Positions 1 to 7,842 of a DNA stretch of 27,438 bases are shown in pieces (position 1 is the first letter of the stretch; each line of letters starts with the position of its first letter). This DNA is from CAYLQA01 sp964385695 (GTDB taxonomy: Bacteria; Desulfobacterota; Desulfobulbia; Desulfobulbales; Desulfurivibrionaceae). Location of the stretch: assembly GCA_964385695.1 (NCBI GenBank), contig CAYLQA010000045.1:1-27438 (forward strand). The letters run 5' to 3'. Both the position numbers and the translations under genes were made by a program. A model generated the notes under the pieces. That model was not told the origin of the DNA. It did not search any database and was given only the letters and a program-made list of their open reading frames with translations.

Positions 1-128
1 AGAAATTGAAGAGTAATAGTGCAATATCCTGCAATTTATAGTGATATAGCTTAGTAAAAAAATACTTAAATTTCAACAGGTTATTGGTTTTTCAGGGCCG
101 ACTATATAGTGCAGAACTGAACACAAAA

Positions 129-718
129 TCATATTACATTTCTATCCTCCAGGAACTGTATTATGGTTTCTACACAGGTTTCCAGGGGATATGTATCTGT
201 CAGCAAAAGCAGGTCAGGTGTTTCCGGCTCTTCGTATGGTGAAGATATCCCTGTAAAATTCTTTATCTCACCGGCTCGAGCCTTTTTATACATCCCTTTT
301 ACATCACGCGCTTCGCAGGTCTCAAGGGAACATTTACAATGGATCTCAACAAAAACCTCTCCCATAAGGTCTCTAACCCGTTGCCGATCATCTCGCAGGG
401 GGGAAATAAAAGCAGTTAAAGCGATAACGCCTGCTTCAAGAAACAGCTTCACCATCTCAGAGATAAGCCTAATATTTTCCTGCCTATCCTCAAGGCTAAA
501 CCCCAAATCACCGCACAGGCCATGCCGCACATTATCACCATCAAAAACAAATGTTTTGCAGCCGCGCACATGGAGGGCCTCCTCTACAGCATGTGCCAAT
601 GTTGATTTGCCAGAGCCTGACAGGCCGGTAAACCATAAGTTACACTCTTATGCTTGTTCAACCTCTCCCGGCGGTCCCGAGTAACTGCGGCACGGTGCCA
701 AGCGACGTTTGCGGTCAT
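129..718 (-). pseudogene. cysC: Adenylylsulfate (APS) kinase, frameshifted
   Basis: APS kinase phosphorylates adenylylsulfate to PAPS in sulfate activation. The sequence reads as a full-length CysC once one base is restored. An ATG at 718, preceded by AGGAAG, opens a frame starting MTANVAWHRAAVTRDRRERL, typical of the family N-terminus. The frame breaks at about 633-643, where GTAACTTATGG replaces an expected GTAACTTTATGG (V-T-L-W). Downstream the frame continues WFTGLSGSGKST (P-loop), DGDNVRHGL and FISPLRDDR, ending at 129. The span is 590 nt; adding one base gives 196 codons plus stop, the usual CysC length. Without correction, only a TTG-started fragment (129-599) lacking the P-loop could be made, which should be inactive. 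It lies 27 bases after the tatC frame, probably cotranscribed. It may be a true pseudogene or a sequencing error in a short T-run. Confidence 0.85.
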
Positions 719-745
719 AAAACTTCCTATCATCGATGGTAGCAC

Positions 746-1524
746 TTAAGATATCATGTTTCCTTCATCGGAATTCTCAGGCAACTCCTCAAATCCCACC
801 AGCCTTTTCTTCCCCAACAACCACACTGCACCAATACTAATCTCGTATAAAACAATAAGCGGGCCAGCCATGAGGCATTGGTTGATGATGTCCGGGGTGG
901 GGGTGAGGATGGCGGCGATGACGAATGAGAGGAGGATGGCGTATTTACGGTGGGTGTTGAGGAACTTTACATCAACAATTCCCATTTTGCCGAGTAGTAC
1001 CATGAAAATAGGGAGTTCAAAGATGACACCAAAGGCGATGAGGAGGCGCAGGCAGAGGGAAAAATACTCCTTTACCGCTGGCATGGGGTCGAGGAAATCC
1101 GTTGAGTAGCCGAGCAGGAACTTAAATGCGGGCGGGAAGACGACAAAGTAGCCGAATGCTGCGCCACCTATAAAAAATACGGAAGAGAGAAAACTAAAGG
1201 GCAGCAGCACCTTTTTCTCGTGACGATAAAGTCCGGGCGCCACAAAGCTCCAAAGCTGGTAAAAAATGACCGGGCTACCAAGAAGGATACCGCCAACCAA
1301 GGCAATTTTCAGGTAAAAAAAAACCCTTCTTGGTATGAGGTGAAAATGAGGGTGGTGTTCTCAGGCATTACCGTAAAGAGAGGGCGAAACAGCCATTCAC
1401 CAAGCTCTTTGCTGAACGAATAGGCGACTGTAAATCCTACACCCGTTGCAATGAGCGCATTGACTAAGCATTTGCGCAATTCAGAAAGATGTTCTGTCAG
1501 TGCTTGTTTTTGAAGATCATCCAT
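746..1524 (-). pseudogene. tatC: Sec-independent translocase TatC (copy 1), frameshifted
   Basis: TatC is the polytopic inner-membrane receptor for twin-arginine signal peptides. The N-terminal frame (1309-1524) carries the conserved LTEHLSELRKCL start and ends right after EGFFFT. The C-terminal frame (746-1300) resumes with VGGILLGSPVIFYQLW and SFVAPGLYRHEKK, the conserved P and E region, and then the remaining membrane segments. The break falls in a run of nine T on the coding strand (A-run 1315-1323). One more T gives EGFFFYLKIALVGG in a single frame. The 779-nt span plus one base equals 259 codons plus stop, a normal TatC length. No tatA or tatB is adjacent. An intact second TatC lies at 25785-26510. 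Sequencing error, transcriptional slippage on T9 and real inactivation are all possible. Confidence 0.88.
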
Positions 1525-1612
1525 AAAAATATTTGTAAGTCGTTGTTCTTTAACGTAAGGTCTTTTCGTTTATAACCGCTCCCAGCAGGCAGCGTCAAGG
1601 AAAGGATTCCCA

Positions 1613-2314
1613 TCATCCTTCAGAATTCATCTCTTGGAAAATCTTCCAAAGTGGAGTTATTTTCTTTATTCGTTTCTGATCCAGTTCTTGCCAAACTATC
1701 TCCTGCCCCCCGCAGAGTTTGTTGCCAAACTCAATAATCTTATCAGGGGTCACCACACCATTGAGGTGCACATCCCAAGTGTCGAGATCAATATCTTCTG
1801 CCTGCACCTGCATTTTCCCACTGACACCCCAGCAGGAAAAATGCTCAGCAACCGCACCTATTTTCGATAAAACTGCCACACTCAAATCGAAAAAACCCAG
1901 GCCGTCACCAACAAACCCACCCTTATTATCCACTGCCAACAGGTCGGTCAAAAAAAAGCCAATCTGAAAATCGGCCAGGTTGTTCATATCCAGGCGTCTT
2001 CCATAACGGGCAAGCCCCTTGTAAGTCACAGCATGGGCGAGATCCTTAAAAGGGACAGAAAATGGCTGTAAAAGAAAAAAACCCTCTCTGAGCCCAGGGC
2101 CAGGCATTATCAATTGTTTGTTATCAAGCAATGCATTGATACGAATCTGCTGAAGAAGTGGTGCCGGGCCAACAAACAACTGCTTCGCATCTTTATATCC
2201 CGGTAACCGACGGACCATCTCTGCTAGCCGGCCCGCATCTTTCAGGCTGTCTTGCCCCACGTCCTCCATTTGCAGACAATGTTGGCGAATTTGTTTTTTG
2301 TCTTTCAACTCCAC
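1613..2314 (-). CDS. 5-formyltetrahydrofolate cyclo-ligase-like (MTHFSD-type) protein
   Basis: The protein resembles the 5-FTHF cyclo-ligase superfamily. Visible family-like segments are RRLPGYKDAKQLFVGPAP, then IRINALLDNKQLIMPGPGL, then REGFFLLQP, and a late glycine patch FVGDGLGFFDLSVAVL. In true cyclo-ligases the last motif is GxGGGYYDR. The D-L form here matches my recollection of the MTHFSD-like subgroup, so substrate and reaction are uncertain. The frame stays open to a GTG at 2347, but that codon sits inside the terminator hairpin of the upstream gene. I therefore prefer the GTG at 2314 (about 233 aa), which has a weak GGTGA upstream. It precedes tatC copy 1 by 88 bases on the same strand. 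Family call is moderate; function is not assigned. Confidence 0.7.
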   Translation of the reverse strand: MELKDKKQIRQHCLQMEDVGQDSLKDAGRLAEMVRRLPGYKDAKQLFVGPAPLLQQIRINALLDNKQLIMPGPGLREGFFLLQPFSVPFKDLAHAVTYKGLARYGRRLDMNNLADFQIGFFLTDLLAVDNKGGFVGDGLGFFDLSVAVLSKIGAVAEHFSCWGVSGKMQVQAEDIDLDTWDVHLNGVVTPDKIIEFGNKLCGGQEIVWQELDQKRIKKITPLWKIFQEMNSEG

Positions 2315-2324
2315 TTCATCACCA

Positions 2325-2357
2325 TAAAAAAAGGCCGGCAGGAACACCCACCGGCCT
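2325..2357 (-). terminator. Rho-independent terminator of the dacA-like gene
   Basis: Read on the minus strand, AGGCCGG pairs perfectly with CCGGCCT (7 bp, + strand arms 2332-2338 and 2351-2357) around a 12-base loop, followed at once by seven T (+ strand A-run 2325-2331). It starts 26 bases after the stop codon of the dacA-like gene. It overlaps the longest possible start of the next gene, which argues for a later start there. Confidence 0.8.
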
Positions 2358-2382
2358 CTACTTTCTCTTTTTGATTAACGCC

Positions 2383-3495
2383 CTACATCTTGGTCTTTTT
2401 TATGGGGCCAGTCAAGATCGACAACGAAGGCTTTCTCTCCTTAGGAGCGGAAATGCTGGCAACTGGCACTCGAATGGACTCGGCAGTGGCCCTATCAGCT
2501 GTTTGCAAAATAGCACTTTTTCCTTGTTGATAAAAACCATATTCAACCAAGGTGCTGATATCCTCCCACATGGTCTCACTCCCCATAATGGCAACCACCA
2601 CCTCTTGGCCTCTACGCTTGAACTTCCCGACATAGGTTTGCCGAGCGGCACGGGTATAGCCTGTTTTGCCACCCAGGGCTCCCTCAACCGTCCACAAGGC
2701 CTTATTGTGTGTCCGTAAGGTCTTGCCGAAACTGGCCCGAACCTTTTTATAGGTCATGCGCTTGGCAAACTCTTGATTTTGCATGGCATTGTTGAACATA
2801 ATGACCAGATCGCGTGCCGTTGTCTGCTGGCCACGTCGGGTCAGGCCACTGGCTGATTTACAGACAGTCTGCCGTGCACCAAGCGCCTTGGCCTTTCTTG
2901 TCATGAGCCTGGCAAATGCCTTTTCCGAACCGGCAAGTTTTTCTGCCAAGGCAACACTGGCGTCATTGGCAGAGGACAACAGGACTGAGTTGATCAGGTC
3001 ATTGGCCCGGTATGATTTGCCTTTTTTAAGGTACACCTTGGACCGGGGCATACTTGCGGCATAACGACTGGCAAAGACCCAATCCTTATCGCTCAAGGAT
3101 TCCATGGCAATGAGCCCTGTGAGAATCTTAATGGTGCTGGCAGGTTGGCCCGGAACATTTTCCTTCATGGCAAATAATGTCCGGCCGGTCTTGGCATCCA
3201 GGACCATGGCACTGCGAGAAGAAACTTTTTTAGCCAGGGAATCCGGGCGCAAGGCGTAGATCTGTTTGACGTGCTGAGGTTTTCTTTTAAAATTCTCAGC
3301 ACCCGCAAGGCTGATAATTTGAAAACGACCTTGCTTGTGCTCAGAAACGTTACTGCCCTGAGCAGTGGCGACCTTATGCCGGCTTGTCAGTATGACCGGA
3401 GCATTATCCTTTTTTGACTGGGCAAAAAGACATACGGGAAAGACCAAGAATACTACTAAAATGAGTTGAAACAGGATGGAAGCAAATCTCTTCAT
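2383..3495 (-). CDS. dacA: D-alanyl-D-alanine carboxypeptidase (peptidase S11, PBP5/6 family)
   Basis: This periplasmic serine enzyme trims the terminal D-Ala from murein pentapeptides. The 370-residue protein begins with an evident signal peptide (MKRFASILFQ plus a hydrophobic stretch to about residue 25). All three S11 motifs are present and correctly spaced: S120-T-I-K123 in QPASTIKILTG, S175-A-N177 in SSANDAS, and K277-T-G279 in GGKTGYTRAA. A low-complexity region of about 65 residues separates the signal from the catalytic domain. After the catalytic domain there is only a short basic tail (GPIKKTKM) and no clear PBP5 C-terminal domain or amphipathic anchor, so it is probably soluble or loosely associated. 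The symbol is by family and not by proven orthology. A promoter-like sequence lies just upstream, and a terminator follows. Confidence 0.93.
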   Translation of the reverse strand: MKRFASILFQLILVVFLVFPVCLFAQSKKDNAPVILTSRHKVATAQGSNVSEHKQGRFQIISLAGAENFKRKPQHVKQIYALRPDSLAKKVSSRSAMVLDAKTGRTLFAMKENVPGQPASTIKILTGLIAMESLSDKDWVFASRYAASMPRSKVYLKKGKSYRANDLINSVLLSSANDASVALAEKLAGSEKAFARLMTRKAKALGARQTVCKSASGLTRRGQQTTARDLVIMFNNAMQNQEFAKRMTYKKVRASFGKTLRTHNKALWTVEGALGGKTGYTRAARQTYVGKFKRRGQEVVVAIMGSETMWEDISTLVEYGFYQQGKSAILQTADRATAESIRVPVASISAPKERKPSLSILTGPIKKTKM

Positions 3496-4340
3496 GAACT
3501 GATCTTCTATTTAAATTAGTGGCCCATAAGAAGTATATAATTGCTATAAAATATAATGCAGTCAAAAATCAAGCATATTTTTTTCACAAATTCGGGCAGA
3601 TACGACCAACTCAAGTACAATACACATATAAATATACTATATATCGTGCACAAGCATAAGAGACACCCAACATAATGCTGTCATGAAGCATGTATAGTGA
3701 ATTTATTTTTTTGCTTTTATTCCTCTTAAAACAAGTATTTTTTACAGTTTATCTTTACGATTACTAAAATTCATTAGCCAGATGCTTTTTTATTTCTTCA
3801 CCTTCTAAACAATCTTTTCCCAAAGGTGTTATTTTACCCATAGAAACATTTTGTATATTTTAAACTTTACCCATACTGATATTTCCCCAAGATCAATTAT
3901 TCTCATTTCCATTCTGGGGCATTACCCTAGATAAGAAGATTATCCACCTCTCCTTCAGTTAAGGATCTCATACTCATGCTGTACAGTATTTACAGAAAAA
4001 ATTTCAGTATCTTCCAAGGCAGATAAATAATATCCCCCCATTTTTTTGTTACAATTCTTGATGAATATCTCGGCGGTACGAGAAAAAAGTTTCCGATTCC
4101 CTCACCACCTTTTCTGGAGTGCGGAACCGAATTTCAACAACGGAACAACGGGTATGGAAGATTATTGGTGAAATTACGTAAGGTGAAAACAGGACACATG
4201 GGGAAGTTGCGCTTCAGCTTGGTGGAGTGCAATACGCAAGGGCTATTAGGTAGTTTGCCGGAGGCATTAGGAGGCATTAATGAAACTCAAGGAGAATCTC
4301 TTGGCACAGGAAGCGACACACCCTGACACGAAAGAGCAAC
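3496..4340. other. 845-base AT-rich intergenic region between dacA and cheB
   Basis: This region separates the dacA promoter from the 3' end of cheB. Positions 3500-4060 are strongly AT-rich with no convincing reading frame, tRNA-like structure or terminator that I can see. From about 4027 a plus-strand frame without an early ATG stays open for roughly 98 codons to a stop at 4324-4326. It includes LDEYLGGTRKKFPIPSPPF, which looks protein-like but is unidentified and might be a gene remnant. A tandem GGAGGCATTA repeat occurs at 4260-4279. Confidence 0.5.
3536..3565 (-). promoter_or_regulatory. Candidate sigma-70-type promoter for the dacA-like gene
   Basis: On the minus strand TTGACT (3565-3560) is followed after 17 bases by AATTAT (3542-3537), or after 18 by ATTATA, in a very AT-rich tract about 45 bases upstream of the ATG. 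The -35 is good and the -10 is imperfect. In such AT-rich sequence chance matches are common. Confidence 0.35.
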
Positions 4341-4363
4341 TTACCCTTCCAGCATCTTCATGA
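4280..4363 (+). CDS. Possible 27-residue small protein with strong Shine-Dalgarno
   Basis: An ATG at 4280 is preceded by AGGAGG at an ideal spacing of five bases. It opens a 27-codon frame (MKLKENLLAQEATHPDTKEQ and seven more residues) ending TGA at 4361-4363. The frame runs into the antisense 3' end of cheB. It is shorter than the usual annotation cutoff and no family is recognised. The ribosome-binding site is the only positive evidence, and it arises in a tandem repeat, so it may be fortuitous. Confidence 0.2.
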   Translation: MKLKENLLAQEATHPDTKEQLTLPASS

Positions 4364-5387
4364 CCTCGCGTGGGATGTCGTTAAGTGGTGAAACTTTGTC
4401 AACACCACCAAGCTCAATGGCCTCTTTGGGCATACCAAAAACCACACAGGTTTTTTCATCTTGGGCAATGGTTTTCGCGCCGGATTCTTTCATCTTGAGC
4501 ATGCCTTGGGCACCGTCCTTGCCCATGCCGGTTAATATCACACCAATGGCATTGGCGCCACCGTACGCGGCAACGGAATTAAACAGTACATCAACCGCTG
4601 GGCGTTGGTAGCAAACGAGGGGACCGGTTTTAACATTTACATAATAGCGCGCCCCGCTTCGACGCATCACCATATGAAAGTTACCAGGCGCGAGCAATGC
4701 TGTGCCAGGAACAACGGAATCACCATCCTTGGCCTCTTTTACACGAATCTGACAGAGTTGATCAAGCCGCTCGGCAAAGCTGGTGGTAAAATTCGCCGGC
4801 ATATGTTGGACAATCATTATGCCGGGACTATTGGGCGGGAACTGCATTAAGACATCCTTCAGTGCTTCGGTTCCACCGGTGGAAGCCCCAATGGCAATAA
4901 TCTTGTTGGTAGTTTCTGTTAAGGAGAGCTTCTGTGTCGCAACACTTCCTGCCGTTCTAGGAGCTGAGATAGACTTTGCGCGCTGGGCAACATTCACATG
5001 TGCTGCAGCCCGAATTTTCTCTGCCAACTGGGCGCTCATATCCCCTACGGAATAAGCCTCACCCGGCTTACAGATTACATCTACGGCCCCACTCTCCATG
5101 GCCTCAAGGGCCAAGGATCCTCCTGCCGGAGTCAAAGAACTGACAATAATCACCGGCAAAGGGAAATACTTCATCAACTTGCGCAGAAAGGTAATGCCGT
5201 CCATGCGTGGCATTTCGATATCAAGCGTTATCACATCCGGTTTCAGGGCCACGATTTTATCGCGGGCCACGTAAGGATCCGGAGCGGTCGCCACTACCTC
5301 AATATCTCTTTCATGTGACAACTCTTCGCTGAAGACCTTGCGGACCACAGCGGAATCATCAACAATCAATACCCGTATTTTACCCAT
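4341..5387 (-). CDS. cheB: Chemotaxis protein-glutamate methylesterase/deamidase CheB
   Basis: CheB removes methyl groups from chemoreceptor glutamates, and deamidates glutamines, when phosphorylated by CheA. The 348-residue protein has an N-terminal receiver domain with D10/D11 and the phosphoacceptor D56 in TLDIEMPRMDG, a linker at about 130-160, and a C-terminal esterase domain. The catalytic triad can be read as S169 in IGASTGGTEAL, H195 in VQHMPANF and D291 in GMGKDGAQGM, the same spacing as enteric CheB. It is the last gene of the chemotaxis cluster, 51 bases after cheX. Together with cheR and cheD in the same operon it supplies a full adaptation module, although no receptor gene is present here. 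Confidence 0.97.
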   Translation of the reverse strand: MGKIRVLIVDDSAVVRKVFSEELSHERDIEVVATAPDPYVARDKIVALKPDVITLDIEMPRMDGITFLRKLMKYFPLPVIIVSSLTPAGGSLALEAMESGAVDVICKPGEAYSVGDMSAQLAEKIRAAAHVNVAQRAKSISAPRTAGSVATQKLSLTETTNKIIAIGASTGGTEALKDVLMQFPPNSPGIMIVQHMPANFTTSFAERLDQLCQIRVKEAKDGDSVVPGTALLAPGNFHMVMRRSGARYYVNVKTGPLVCYQRPAVDVLFNSVAAYGGANAIGVILTGMGKDGAQGMLKMKESGAKTIAQDEKTCVVFGMPKEAIELGGVDKVSPLNDIPREVMKMLEG

Positions 5388-5438
5388 GCGCTATACAGTC
5401 TTTCAAATTATCCTTTTTAGTCAACCAGTGAGCTCTAA

Positions 5439-5900
5439 TCAACTATGGCTGCCCACGACCCACAAGATGCCAAATTCCGTGCGAAACATACACAATCCGG
5501 AATCCGCCAAAATGGAATCAGGAGAAAAGTTTTCCAGTTCCTTGGCCTCGGGAATTGCTAGCGAGCACTTGCCTTCCGGGTCAAGCTTGCCCAGCAGGCT
5601 GCCGATTGCCATGTTTGCTGTTTCGCCTGCCGTATCCGTCATCTGACTCTCTTCGACTTCATCCTCATCTACACCCAAAAAGTTCAAGGTGATGTTTTTA
5701 GCAAGACCTATGGGGAAATAAAAATGGAAACTTCCCGTATTACCGCCGCTGTAAGTGATCAAGGCCTCTATAAAGCCACCGGCCGAGTTTACCTCTTCTG
5801 CAGCAGGCGGTTCAGACAACGGCTCCAGAAAGGTAAAAAACATGGTTTCAAAGACTTCCGAAAAAGTCTCAAAAATTGTTTGCCGCAAGGATTCGTCCAT
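5439..5900 (-). CDS. cheX: CheX-type CheY-P phosphatase
   Basis: The 153-residue protein belongs to the CheC/CheX/FliY phosphatase superfamily, which dephosphorylates CheY-P to end the signal. The family E-x-x-N active-site motif is visible as E93-T-A-N96 within DTAGETANMAIGSLL. Only one such motif is present, as in CheX; CheC normally has two. The N-terminal helix region (SLRQTIFETFSEVFETMFF) and the overall length fit CheX. It sits 36 bases downstream of cheY and 51 upstream of cheB, the natural place for a phosphatase acting on that CheY. No CheZ is present in the window. CheX proteins usually act as dimers. Confidence 0.82.
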   Translation of the reverse strand: MDESLRQTIFETFSEVFETMFFTFLEPLSEPPAAEEVNSAGGFIEALITYSGGNTGSFHFYFPIGLAKNITLNFLGVDEDEVEESQMTDTAGETANMAIGSLLGKLDPEGKCSLAIPEAKELENFSPDSILADSGLCMFRTEFGILWVVGSHS

Positions 5901-5936
5901 TGTTATTCCTCCTCACATTTTCAAATAGCAATATCC

Positions 5937-6374
5937 TTAAAAATCCATATCATCATCGTCGTCATCTTCCGGCATATCAGACATTTTATGCTCGTAAGCC
6001 TTTTCCAGTACCTCATACAGCATGGTTCTGATCGTCTCCGGCTGAAAGGGCTTTTTTACATACCCTGCAACTCCCAGTTTTTTGGCTTCATCCATCCTGG
6101 CCTCACTGGATTCCGTGGTAATGAAGATGAGAGGAATTCTTTTTAGGTCTTCATCTGCACTTACCGCTTTCAGCAGTTCCATGCCGCCCATCTCCGGCAT
6201 ATTAATATCGGAGAGGATTACATCGATCCATGTGCTCTCCAGAACCTCCAAGGCCTCTATACCGTTACCCGCCTCGTGGAATTCACCAACAGGAACCCCG
6301 GACATTTCAACGGTCTTTTTTACAACGGCCCGCATGGTTTCAGAATCGTCTGTAACCAAAATGTTAAAAGCCAT
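5937..6374 (-). CDS. cheY: CheY-like single-domain response regulator with acidic tail
   Basis: This is a stand-alone receiver domain. D9 and D10 (VTDDSE) bind Mg2+, D56 in LSDINMPEMGG is the phosphoacceptor, T86/T87 (FITTESS) and K108 (YVKKPF) complete the active site. The receiver core ends near residue 122. The protein then adds about 20 residues ending in an extremely acidic tail (EDDDDDDMDF), which ordinary CheY lacks. Its place between the HDOD gene and cheX makes it the likely CheA target and flagellar or type IV pilus output regulator. A role of the tail in partner binding or charge shielding is speculation. Confidence 0.88.
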   Translation of the reverse strand: MAFNILVTDDSETMRAVVKKTVEMSGVPVGEFHEAGNGIEALEVLESTWIDVILSDINMPEMGGMELLKAVSADEDLKRIPLIFITTESSEARMDEAKKLGVAGYVKKPFQPETIRTMLYEVLEKAYEHKMSDMPEDDDDDDMDF

Positions 6375-6466
6375 ATGCCACTCCTACTTTGCACTTCTTT
6401 TTCCGTTTCAGACTTTCCTCTCCACAAAAGAAAAAAGTCTATGGAAACAAAATATTACAAAATAAC

Positions 6467-7312
6467 CTACAGGTGAAACAGCTCTTGCGCCTTATCTATT
6501 TCCGTTAAAAGAGTCGCCATGGCCAACTCTAGGTCCATGGTGGTAATACCAAAACGCTTCAGGCCTACTCCTTGCATTTTTGTAGACAGGCCCTCGGCCC
6601 CAACCCCAATTCCCATAGTGATAACAATGGCATTACTCAAGGCAACCAAGGCTGTCAAGGGGTCTTTCTCCAGAGCATCGGGATCATGGTGCTGGCGTAC
6701 CGCCATCTCCATTTCCTTAGGAAATTCCCACTGCGCCAGAATCATACCACCGAGCTCAGCATGGGATGCGCCGAGCACCTCTTTTTCCGCCTCCACAAAG
6801 GAGCATTCTCCCTTGCCGACCATGAGCATAATCTTTTTAAACTCATCTGCCACAAAACTGCTCAAAAAACGTTTGCCGATATCATGAAGAAGCCCGGCCG
6901 TGTATGCGCTTCCGGTATCAACACCAGTAATTTTCTTGACCAACTCCTTGGCCAGGATACCAGCGGCCACGGAATGCTTCCACAGGTCGCCCTGCTCCAG
7001 CTTATACCCCTCTCCGACAGTGCCTTTATAATACTTGGCGCTACTGCTGGTAATGATGATATCCTTTAAAGTGTCGTTACCAACCACCACCAATGCCTCA
7101 TCGAGCGAGGCAACCTTGCGCGGCAATCCGAAGTATGCCGCATTACAAATTTTTAAAACGTTGGCGGTGATCATCTGATCATACTGAATAACCTCGGCCA
7201 AATCAGTAGCTGCCACATCAGGGTCGGCAAGCATTTCCGTTACCCGTTGCGCCACCTTGGGAAAGGGAGGAACGTGCTTCACGAGGGCCATGATCTCTTC
7301 TATGCGACTCAT
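6467..7312 (-). CDS. HDOD-domain signalling protein
   Basis: The 281-residue protein is a single HDOD domain (the HD-GYP-like output domain common in deltaproteobacterial signalling). The start VKHVPPFPKVAQRVTEML, then YDQMITANVLKICNAAYFG and the SLDEALVVVG segment are typical. Unlike many HDOD proteins it keeps AGLLHDIGKRFLSS and later histidines (QHHDPD), so residual metal binding is possible, but a phosphodiesterase activity should not be assumed. The ATG overlaps the stop of cheD by four bases, implying translational coupling. HDOD genes often occur in chemotaxis operons, where their exact role is unsettled. Confidence 0.88.
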   Translation of the reverse strand: MSRIEEIMALVKHVPPFPKVAQRVTEMLADPDVAATDLAEVIQYDQMITANVLKICNAAYFGLPRKVASLDEALVVVGNDTLKDIIITSSSAKYYKGTVGEGYKLEQGDLWKHSVAAGILAKELVKKITGVDTGSAYTAGLLHDIGKRFLSSFVADEFKKIMLMVGKGECSFVEAEKEVLGASHAELGGMILAQWEFPKEMEMAVRQHHDPDALEKDPLTALVALSNAIVITMGIGVGAEGLSTKMQGVGLKRFGITTMDLELAMATLLTEIDKAQELFHL

Positions 7313-7788
7313 AACTCAAACTCCCCCCGACCGGACACCTTCAAGTGGGTGATACCTGTTCCGACTTCCAGGCTCACCGTTCGGTTGCCACTGCCACCAA
7401 CATCTTCCTTGGCGATCATGATCTTATTTTTCCAGAAAATCTTACGCAAGACCGCATGATTTCTTTTGCCGATGTTAAACACACCGGAGCTGTCCATAAT
7501 CTGGGATCCACCAACGACTTTGACGATTATCCGACTCTTTACAGCCCCATATTTATAGGTCTCTTTGAACAATCTCGGGATACCACTGTCTGCAAACATA
7601 AAAGGCTTCAGTTTGGCCTTTTCCTTATCAAGGGAAGAGTCAGGCAGCATATAGTGCAGCATCCCTCCCACCTTGGCAACCGGATCCCAAATCACCACCC
7701 CTATACAGGAGCCCAATGAATAGGTGATCAACACATCATCCGGCTTGTTGCTCACTTTCATGTCTGAAATGCCGACAACAAGTTTCAT
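7309..7788 (-). CDS. cheD: Chemoreceptor glutamine deamidase CheD
   Basis: CheD deamidates specific receptor glutamines to glutamates so they can be methylated, and in some species is regulated by CheC-type proteins. The 159-residue sequence matches the family. T22, C28 (SLGSCIGV) and H45 (GGMLHYMLPDSS) line up with the catalytic residues of Thermotoga CheD as I recall them. The downstream GGSQIMDSSGVFNIGKRN segment is also characteristic. It follows cheR by 54 bases and overlaps the HDOD gene by four. Having CheD with a CheX-type phosphatase and CheB suggests layered adaptation. Confidence 0.95.
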   Translation of the reverse strand: MKLVVGISDMKVSNKPDDVLITYSLGSCIGVVIWDPVAKVGGMLHYMLPDSSLDKEKAKLKPFMFADSGIPRLFKETYKYGAVKSRIIVKVVGGSQIMDSSGVFNIGKRNHAVLRKIFWKNKIMIAKEDVGGSGNRTVSLEVGTGITHLKVSGRGEFEL

Positions 7789-7842
7789 GCAGTTCCTTTC
7801 CTGTTACTCATGTTCCGATGCACCGTTTCCACTATCCCCAAA

